13,693 bases of DNA from Bacteroidota bacterium (GTDB taxonomy: Bacteria; Bacteroidota; Bacteroidia; Chitinophagales; Chitinophagaceae): the NCBI GenBank assembly GCA_023436425.1, contig JAEZJD010000183.1, positions 1 through 13,693 on the forward strand, written 5' to 3'. Of this stretch, positions 6,422 to 11,642 are shown piece after piece. Under the pieces are notes generated by a model that saw nothing but the letters and a program-made list of their open reading frames with translations, did not search any database and was not told where the DNA came from. The position numbers and the translations under genes were made by a program. How positions within the stretch are numbered: position 1 is the stretch's first letter; each line of letters starts with the position of its first letter.

Positions 6422-7465
6422 TCAGAGTCGCACACGAGGATCAACGATGCCGTACAAAATATCCGCGAGTATGTTGATGAGGACGAAGAACGTTGCCGAG
6501 ATCAAAACAGATCCCATCACTACGGGAAAATCCAGTTTTTCAAGCGCATCAACGGTTACTTTCCCAATGCCCTTCCAACCAAAAATATATTCGATAAAAA
6601 AAGCGCCAGCCAGCAACTCTGCAAACCAACCGGTGATCGCTGTGATGACCGGATTTAATGCATTGTGTAAGCCGTGCTTCCAGATCACCGCTTTCTTGCT
6701 TAATCCTTTTGCGTAAGCTGTTCTTATGTAGTCCTGATCGAGCACATCGAGCATGGCGCTGCGTGTCAGTTGCGTGATGATCGCCAGCGGACGAATCCCC
6801 AAGGTGATAGCCGGCAGTATTAAATTTTGCAACGTAAGTCGCTTATTTCCTTCCTGGTCAATGTCAAACCAGCTGCCTGTGAGGTGAAGCCCCGTCCAGT
6901 CGGTGAGCAAAAAGCCAAACACATAAGCAATGATGATTCCCATGAAAAACGATGGAGCAGATATGCCGATAATGCTTGAGAAGACTGCTGATGTATCCAC
7001 CCACGTATTTTGTTTTACCGCGGCGATTACTCCGAGCGGAATGCCAATGACCGTGGCGATAAACATGGCGGCAATGGCAAGCAATAATGTTCCGGGCAAT
7101 GCTTCCAGCAAAATATCACTCACTGATTTTTTTGTTTGATACGACTGCCGCAGATAAGGCAATTTTATTGCAAAAGTTTTTTCTCCACCAATAAAAAAGC
7201 CTTTAAGATCTTTCTTCTTAATGTCTTCGCGTGAGTGAACGCTCAGCGGCGAAAGATCATTGAGATAAAAAATGAACTGCTTCCATTTGGGCTGATCGAG
7301 ATAAAGCTCTTTTCGAATGTTTTCCTGGGTGGCAGCATCACCCGTTTGTCCCATCACCAGCCGTGCGGGATCTCCAAATCCCTGGAATAATACAAACACA
7401 AGCACGACCACGCCGATGAGTACCAGCAGCCCGTAAAACGCCTTCTTGAGACCAAATTGGAGCAC
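6422..7465 (-). CDS. ABC transporter permease, DppB/OppB type (GTG start)
   Basis: This inner-membrane permease of the peptide/nickel importer family has 347 residues. The first membrane segment (about 8-29) ends in the family motif GDPARLVMG at 31-39. A long extracytoplasmic stretch (about 40-115) follows, then five more hydrophobic segments. The cytoplasmic coupling loop is clear at 245-270 (DYIRTAYAKGLSKKAVIWKH...HNAL), where the ATPase docks, and the C-terminus FGWKGIGKVTVDAL...DFPVVMGSVLI...DPRVRL is typical. It starts at a GTG 9 bp after the stop of the BT_3928-like gene, indicating one transcript. No second permease, ATPase or binding protein is present in the window, so the rest of the transporter is encoded elsewhere and the substrate cannot be named. 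Confidence 0.93.
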   Translation of the reverse strand: MLQFGLKKAFYGLLVLIGVVVLVFVLFQGFGDPARLVMGQTGDAATQENIRKELYLDQPKWKQFIFYLNDLSPLSVHSREDIKKKDLKGFFIGGEKTFAIKLPYLRQSYQTKKSVSDILLEALPGTLLLAIAAMFIATVIGIPLGVIAAVKQNTWVDTSAVFSSIIGISAPSFFMGIIIAYVFGFLLTDWTGLHLTGSWFDIDQEGNKRLTLQNLILPAITLGIRPLAIITQLTRSAMLDVLDQDYIRTAYAKGLSKKAVIWKHGLHNALNPVITAITGWFAELLAGAFFIEYIFGWKGIGKVTVDALEKLDFPVVMGSVLISATFFVLINILADILYGIVDPRVRL

Positions 7466-7474
7466 TTATCAAAT

Positions 7475-8638
7475 TTAAAACTTTCCGGAGGAGAGATACT
7501 TTGCAGCATCTTTTAAATTGTTCTTACTGTACTTCTGAACCACTGTTCCTTTTTTCAAAAACAACAATGTTGGATTTGTCCGCGCCACCGTTCGCACCAC
7601 AGTAAAATCAGCATCAAAATATTGCGCTCCCTGAATTCCGCGTCCCTCCATAATTGGCTGCCACGTTTTCAATGAGGGCGACGCTACATACACTGGAATG
7701 TTTTTCTGCTGTGCCGTCGCAGCGATGGATTTAAAATCTTCCAGCCATGACAGGTTATCCGGCGCCTGGCAGAAAAGCACCAGCGCAACAGGTTGTTGCA
7801 GCACTGCTTCTGCGGAGTCGGCACCGGAGGCGCCTGCGAGTGAGAAGCCCTTGATCTTCGGTTCTGCATTGCCCTTGCGCACCACTTTATCAATCCGGTC
7901 AATGTATTTGTACGTGGTAAAATCCGGAGGCAAACTCTCCGGAGCAAACTCGTACCGTTTGCCATTTTTTTCATAAATGAAACGGATGGCAATGCTGTCC
8001 GGAACAGAGCCCGGCGGCGCTTTCGTTTGCTCTGAAATATTGTTTCCTTTTTTGAACGGCAAACAATCAACCGGAGGAAGATAGTTCAACGCGTACCATT
8101 GCAGGACAAGCGATAAAATCAGCGAAATAACCAATACGGAACTGCGTACAAACGGAGCAAAAACCGGATAAATATGGCGCTGACCGATAAGCAAAAAGAT
8201 GATTAATACCAGCAGCGCAATATCTTTCATGAAAGAAGCAAATGGGGTAATCGGCAGACAGTCGCCAAAGCAGCCGCAATTCGTGAATTTGCCGGACAAA
8301 TATGCGTAGCCGGTTAAAAATGTAAAGAAGATAATCAGCAATAGAAGCAGGTATAGTATGAATTTTTTTTGCCAGCCGATCAGCAGTGCGATACCTGTCA
8401 CAATTTCAAGCGTGATCATAGTCACAGCTAACGGTAAAGAGTAGCCGTGCAAAAAGTTGAAGATGTTGATCAACGGAGTTTTCAGGAAGAAGTGACCCGC
8501 GGCAAGGCTGCCCGACCACAACTCAAAAAACTCTTCCATTTTGTAGGCAAGTCCCAGCGGATCATTGGCTTTTACAAGCCCTGAAACAATAAACAAAACA
8601 GCGACCAGGATTTGTATTATCCGCACAGCAGTTCTCAT
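7475..8638 (-). CDS. BT_3928-like DoxX/MauE membrane protein with thioredoxin-like C-terminal domain
   Basis: The protein has 387 residues. The N-terminal half carries about five membrane helices starting with RIIQILVAVLFIVSGLVKANDP, which is the DoxX/MauE opening, and a conserved cysteine cluster TNCGCFGDC (C121, C123, C127) near a membrane face, as in MauE-type proteins linked to disulfide chemistry. After the last helix (about 168-185) comes a soluble part; residues about 285-385 (QPVALVLFCQAPDNLSWLEDF ... TNPTLLFLKKGTVVQKYS) look like a thioredoxin fold with the usual cis-proline region but no CxxC. It is a widespread Bacteroidota protein of unproven role, possibly quinone- or disulfide-linked redox. 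It shares an ATGA start/stop overlap with the upstream DUF1599 gene, so the two are translationally coupled. Confidence 0.88.
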   Translation of the reverse strand: MRTAVRIIQILVAVLFIVSGLVKANDPLGLAYKMEEFFELWSGSLAAGHFFLKTPLINIFNFLHGYSLPLAVTMITLEIVTGIALLIGWQKKFILYLLLLLIIFFTFLTGYAYLSGKFTNCGCFGDCLPITPFASFMKDIALLVLIIFLLIGQRHIYPVFAPFVRSSVLVISLILSLVLQWYALNYLPPVDCLPFKKGNNISEQTKAPPGSVPDSIAIRFIYEKNGKRYEFAPESLPPDFTTYKYIDRIDKVVRKGNAEPKIKGFSLAGASGADSAEAVLQQPVALVLFCQAPDNLSWLEDFKSIAATAQQKNIPVYVASPSLKTWQPIMEGRGIQGAQYFDADFTVVRTVARTNPTLLFLKKGTVVQKYSKNNLKDAAKYLSSGKF

Positions 8639-9180
8639 GAGTGTTGTTTTTGGTTCATCAAAATCAATGCAAATACTGAGTAGTTAATTATGTCCAGGTA
8701 ATTTGCATCCAAACCTTCGCTCGCAAGTGTTTGACCTTCGTTGCCGATTATCTGACGCATGCGCTGAAGTTTCATCAATATCAGATCGACAAAGCTTTGT
8801 TGGCTCATGTTGCGCCATGCTTCACCGTAGTCATGATTCTTGCTGCGCATTAAATGCTTTGCGGTTAAAAAATGCCTATCGTATTGTTCGGTGGCGAAAC
8901 CGGCATCCAGCTCTTCGGGATCGTTTTCGGTAAGCTCCAGTTGAATTAAACCGATCAGCGAGTAATTAATTATGCCAACGAACTCCGACGAAATATGGTC
9001 TTCGACCATCTGTGTCCCGATTTCCTGAATATTTCGTATCCGTTGTGCTTTGATGTAGATCTGATCGATAATTGAGATCGGTCGCAGCACCCGCCACGCC
9101 GTACCATAGTCTTTGGTTTTTGTCACGAAAATTTTGCGGCACTGTTCCACTACCGCATCATATTGTTCATTAGTATCCAT
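8635..9180 (-). CDS. DUF1599 (nucleotide-modification-associated) protein with tandem halves
   Basis: This 181-residue soluble helical protein is built from two copies of one unit. Copy 1 (about 7-82) and copy 2 (about 100-175) share KTKDYGTAWR / KNHDYGEAWR, DQIYIKAQRIR / DLILMKLQRMR, and GIINYSLIGLI / DIINYSVFALI. DUF1599 was, as I recall, also named Nmad1 because single-copy phage versions sit among genes for modified nucleotides; the two-copy form is a standard Bacteroidota protein of unknown biochemistry. The conserved D, E, K and R residues would fit nucleotide or metal binding, which is inference. It heads the leftward operon (DUF1599, BT_3928-like, permease) and is divergent from folP with 115 bp between the starts. 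TAATTTTC just upstream is a weak -7 candidate. Confidence 0.9.
   Translation of the reverse strand: MDTNEQYDAVVEQCRKIFVTKTKDYGTAWRVLRPISIIDQIYIKAQRIRNIQEIGTQMVEDHISSEFVGIINYSLIGLIQLELTENDPEELDAGFATEQYDRHFLTAKHLMRSKNHDYGEAWRNMSQQSFVDLILMKLQRMRQIIGNEGQTLASEGLDANYLDIINYSVFALILMNQKQHS
8656..9162 (-). repeat. Internal duplication within the DUF1599 gene
   Basis: The two halves of the protein (copy 1 at about 8935-9162, copy 2 at about 8656-8883) align over about 76 residues through the motifs K-x-x-DYG-x-AWR, D-x-I-x-x-K-x-QR-x-R and IINYS. Similarity is seen at protein level only, so the duplication is old. Confidence 0.75.
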
Positions 9181-9240
9181 TGGCGAAAATTAACGGTACG
9201 AATTAAAGCGAATTACCTGAATTATTCACTTGCTTCCAAA

Positions 9241-9272
9241 TTTGTTACAATGATCGAACATAGATAAGTTTT
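9241..9272 (+). promoter_or_regulatory. Bacteroidota-type promoter of folP
   Basis: TTTG (9241-9244) is separated by 20 bp from TAAGTTTT (9265-9272), matching the TTTG-N19..21-TAnnTTTG consensus with one mismatch at the last base. Transcription would start near 9277, leaving a leader of about 20 nt before the ATG at 9296. Confidence 0.7.
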
Positions 9273-9295
9273 CTAAATTCGTTTCCCTTACGGAT

Positions 9296-10123
9296 ATGTA
9301 CACACTTAACTGCAATGGCAAGTTGCTCGAAATAGCTGAACCGCTGGTGATGGGTATACTGAACATCACTCCTGATTCCTTTTATTCCGGCAGCAGAATA
9401 GCTGCTGACGACGTGTTGCGGAATGCGGAAGAAAAAATAAGACAGGGCGCCGCAATACTTGATGTAGGCGGACAAAGTACGCGACCGGGCAGTGAAAGAT
9501 TAAGTGCAGATGAAGAATGCTCCAGGGTGATTCCTGCTGTGGCAAAGATTCATAAAAACTTTCCTGATCAAATTATTTCAATCGACACTTTTTATGGCAA
9601 GGTGGCTCAAGAAGCAGTGCATGCCGGTGCATCAATTGTAAACGACATAAGCGCCGGAACGCTTGACGATTCACTGATACCAATCGTTGCGCAATTAAAA
9701 GTTCCTTACGTGCTGATGCACATGAAAGGCACACCGCAAACGATGCAGCAGCATCCGCAATACCGAAATGTAACGCTTGATGTTTTTCACTTTTTGAATT
9801 TTAAAATAAAGGAACTACATCAAGCAGGTATCCACGATATCATTGTTGATCCGGGGTTTGGGTTTGGAAAGAATGCTGCGCACAATTTCCAGCTGCTTCG
9901 TGAGCTTTCATTTTTTAAGCAATTACAAAAGCCGGTGATGATTGGTCTGTCAAGAAAAGCTTCCATCTACAAAACTTTGAACACGACAGCGGAAGAAGCA
10001 TTGAACGGCACTACAGTTTTAAATACGATCGCGTTGTTGCACGGAGCATCAATTCTTCGGGTGCATGATGTGAAGCAGGCTGTCGAGGCAGTAAAGCTGG
10101 TGCGGGAAATGAGGGAGATGTAA
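9296..10123 (+). CDS. folP: Dihydropteroate synthase
   Basis: FolP joins p-aminobenzoate to 6-hydroxymethyl-dihydropterin pyrophosphate, making dihydropteroate for folate synthesis; it is the sulfonamide target. The 275-residue protein is full length and has all family motifs: MGILNITPDSFYSGS (19-33, with N23 for the metal), DVGGQSTRPGSE (56-67, the mobile loop 2), SIDT (95-98), NDISAG (116-121), DPGFGFGK (185-192), GLSRK (217-221) and RVHDV (255-259, R and H binding the pyrophosphate). The ATG at 9296 follows the promoter by a short leader. It is divergent from DUF1599. In many Bacteroidota folP is followed by a diadenylate cyclase gene, but here a simple repeat and an unrelated leftward gene follow. 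Confidence 0.97.
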   Translation: MYTLNCNGKLLEIAEPLVMGILNITPDSFYSGSRIAADDVLRNAEEKIRQGAAILDVGGQSTRPGSERLSADEECSRVIPAVAKIHKNFPDQIISIDTFYGKVAQEAVHAGASIVNDISAGTLDDSLIPIVAQLKVPYVLMHMKGTPQTMQQHPQYRNVTLDVFHFLNFKIKELHQAGIHDIIVDPGFGFGKNAAHNFQLLRELSFFKQLQKPVMIGLSRKASIYKTLNTTAEEALNGTTVLNTIALLHGASILRVHDVKQAVEAVKLVREMREM

Positions 10124-10129
10124 GTAATT

Positions 10130-10160
10130 AGTGATGAGTGATCAGCGATGAGTGATGAGT
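10130..10160. repeat. Simple GTGATGAGT-type repeat after folP
   Basis: GATGAGTGAT occurs at 10133-10142 and 10147-10156, with a further GATGAGT overlapping to 10160, all in a 31-bp stretch made of TGA/GTGAT steps. It begins a few bases after the folP stop. No stem followed by a T run is present, so it is not a terminator. Confidence 0.65.
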
Positions 10161-10204
10161 AAATGGGTGAAGTGATCAATATTTAATATTAAGTGCGAAA
10201 AGCC

Positions 10205-10378
10205 TCAGACGCGTTCTTCACGATTATCCAGTTCACTTCTGATGTCTTTTATCCTTTGCCAGAGGATGGACAATGTTGCGTGGTTGGCTCCTTTTGAAAG
10301 TTCGTCAGCAAATGTTTGTTCCAGTTGTTGCAGCTCGACCGTAAGCTCCTGCAGTTTGGCTGTCTTCAAATCGTTCAT
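10205..10378 (-). CDS. Small 57-residue helical protein, unknown function
   Basis: The ATG at 10378 opens a 58-codon frame that ends in TGA at 10205. The product begins MNDLKTAKLQELTVELQQLE, continues QTFADELSKGANHATLSILW and ends with QRIKDIRSELDNREERV. It is strongly charged, has leucines and isoleucines spaced as in an amphipathic helix or short coiled coil (L4, L9, L12, L16, L19), and has a tryptophan in the second helix. Small proteins of this look (two helices, 55-60 residues) are common as uncharacterised entries in Chitinophagaceae; I cannot name a family. It is convergent with folP (81 bp between stops) and lies downstream of the lipoprotein gene, but is separated from it by a terminator, so it needs its own promoter, which I did not find. 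A GCCGC/GCGGC hairpin (10381-10400) sits directly upstream of the start. Confidence 0.6.
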   Translation of the reverse strand: MNDLKTAKLQELTVELQQLEQTFADELSKGANHATLSILWQRIKDIRSELDNREERV

Positions 10379-10466
10379 GCGCCGCCATTAGCAAAGCGGC
10401 TGCCACAGGTACTCTGCAGCTACCTTTTTTTGACGAAGATCAAGAAGACAGCTTCCGTCATTATCG

Positions 10467-10494
10467 AAAAAAAAGGCTTGCCGAAGCAAACCTT
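10467..10494 (-). terminator. UUCG-capped terminator of the lipoprotein gene
   Basis: On the minus strand AAGGTTTGC pairs with GCAAGCCTT (one T-G wobble) around a TTCG loop closed by C-G, followed by a run of eight T (overlapping the last stem pairs). It lies 22 bp after the stop of the 253-residue lipoprotein gene. Confidence 0.9.
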
Positions 10495-10516
10495 TCATGA
10501 AAATATCATCAGGTTC

Positions 10517-11278
10517 TTACTCCGGGCACTTTACAAGGTCCTGAACATGTCCTTTTTCGGAGGCGCCATAATTATCAACCACCGACGCCTGATCGTCTGT
10601 GTCGAGTGCGTTCAGATTGCCGACCAGAGCCTCTGCTGCAGCGAGGGCGCTGTTGGCAGAAGTGAAGCCATTAACCTTAGCAACCATGATAGCCTGCGCA
10701 AGACGCACCAAGGCACCATATCCACTATTGCCGCGATTGTAGCTGAGCAAAGAGCAGAGTTGTTGGTGAGTATACGTTACCGCACCTATGTTCATCGACA
10801 TAGGTAAATCTTCGCAAGTGAGGTCTTCTAATTGCTTGTACGTGCAGCCGCCGCATGCATCAACTGTTATGTTTTGAGGCGCCGCCTCTCCTCTCAGATT
10901 TCCACCTGTGTAAACCGTTCCAGTAAGGGTGTAAGTACCCGCGGCCAGGTGTGTTGTTACCGACATACCGCTGCCACCAGTGTATGAAGCTACTGCACCA
11001 TTTTCATTGCTAATAGTCAATGTTATCACGCCATCGCCGGCGGTAATCGCATTGTTGTTCTGATTAAAGCCGGTCAGTGTAAACTGTTGCTCATCACACA
11101 TGTTTTTATCCGTGGCTATTTGAACAGACCAATTAGCTTCCGGTCCACCGGATGCTGCCGGCTTTGCAGCCTTTGCGTAGCTGACAACCGAAGGGATTAA
11201 TTCTGTCTTTTGACAAGCGAAAAACGATACGGTAAAGAGTAGAAAGATGCTGATACGGAAAATGTTTGTTGTTTTCAT
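10517..11278 (-). CDS. Exported lipoprotein with Ig-like region, unknown function
   Basis: The 253-residue protein has a signal peptide of 21 residues with a lipobox ending SFFA-C22, so it should be lipidated and sit in the outer or inner membrane. A disordered stretch follows (about 23-48), then a beta-rich region at about 50-142 with a pattern typical of Ig-like folds (FTLTGFNQNNN, GVITLTISNENG, AAGTYTLTGTVYTGG). The last part (about 145-250) holds several cysteines (C142, C145, C155, C175, C251) and a helical stretch TYTHQQLCSLLSYNRG...LVRLAQAIMVAKVNG. That stretch recalls the tail of exported proteins that carry a PGYWKNH motif, although the motif itself is absent. It is transcribed toward folP, with its own promoter and terminator. 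It lies downstream of the T9SS repeat protein and might be its partner, but only proximity suggests that. Confidence 0.8.
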   Translation of the reverse strand: MKTTNIFRISIFLLFTVSFFACQKTELIPSVVSYAKAAKPAASGGPEANWSVQIATDKNMCDEQQFTLTGFNQNNNAITAGDGVITLTISNENGAVASYTGGSGMSVTTHLAAGTYTLTGTVYTGGNLRGEAAPQNITVDACGGCTYKQLEDLTCEDLPMSMNIGAVTYTHQQLCSLLSYNRGNSGYGALVRLAQAIMVAKVNGFTSANSALAAAEALVGNLNALDTDDQASVVDNYGASEKGHVQDLVKCPE

Positions 11279-11358
11279 CTTATAGATTTTAAGGTTTAAA
11301 AACGGATTACAGCTGCCGGAGCAGAGCGCTAAAACAACAAGAAGACAGGGGAAAAATA

Positions 11359-11400
11359 GAATAACCTGTTTTCATGAGTACTGTTTCAACGTGGTTATTC
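11359..11400 (-). promoter_or_regulatory. Inverted repeat in the leader of the lipoprotein gene
   Basis: GAATAACC (11359-11366) and GGTTATTC (11393-11400) form a perfect 8-bp stem with a 26-nt loop. It lies within the predicted leader between the promoter (11437-11466) and the ATG at 11278. Neither arm is followed by a T run. The stretch 11279-11590 holds no gene that I can support; besides this stem it holds only the promoter. Confidence 0.55.
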
Positions 11401-11436
11401 AGGAATTGGTAGGGCTTTCGGAGGAGTTGGAGCGTG

Positions 11437-11466
11437 CAAAGATAATGATTGATTTGAATCAGGCAA
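11437..11466 (-). promoter_or_regulatory. Bacteroidota-type promoter of the lipoprotein gene
   Basis: On the minus strand TTG (complement of 11464-11466) is separated by 19 bp from TATCTTTG (complement of 11437-11444), a full match to TAnnTTTG. Transcription would begin near 11432, giving a leader of about 150 nt before the ATG, long for this phylum. Confidence 0.7.
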
Positions 11467-11590
11467 GTTTCATGCATCTACCGGTCAGTAGTAACCGTAC
11501 TTACACACAAGAGGAACGTTAGCTGTCCAAAAGAAATCATCAGACGCTTTCAGAACAGAATGTGCTCTTCAGGAAACTTCAAACCCTAAC

Positions 11591-11619
11591 GAAAAAAGGT
11601 CCGCCGAAGCGAACCCTTT
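11591..11619 (-). terminator. UUCG-capped terminator of the T9SS repeat protein gene
   Basis: On the minus strand AAAGGGTTCGC pairs over 11 positions (two G-T wobbles) with GCGGACCTTTT around a TTCG loop closed by C-G, followed by a run of six T that overlaps the last pairs. It lies 23 bp after the gene's stop and resembles the terminator at 10467-10494. Confidence 0.92.
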
Positions 11620-11642
11620 CATTTTTTTATTATCGTTGTCGT

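Noticed and set aside
10316..10807. 163-codon rightward frame across the lipoprotein gene end
   Set aside because: It runs antisense through the end of the lipoprotein gene, its terminator and the small gene, and has no domain.
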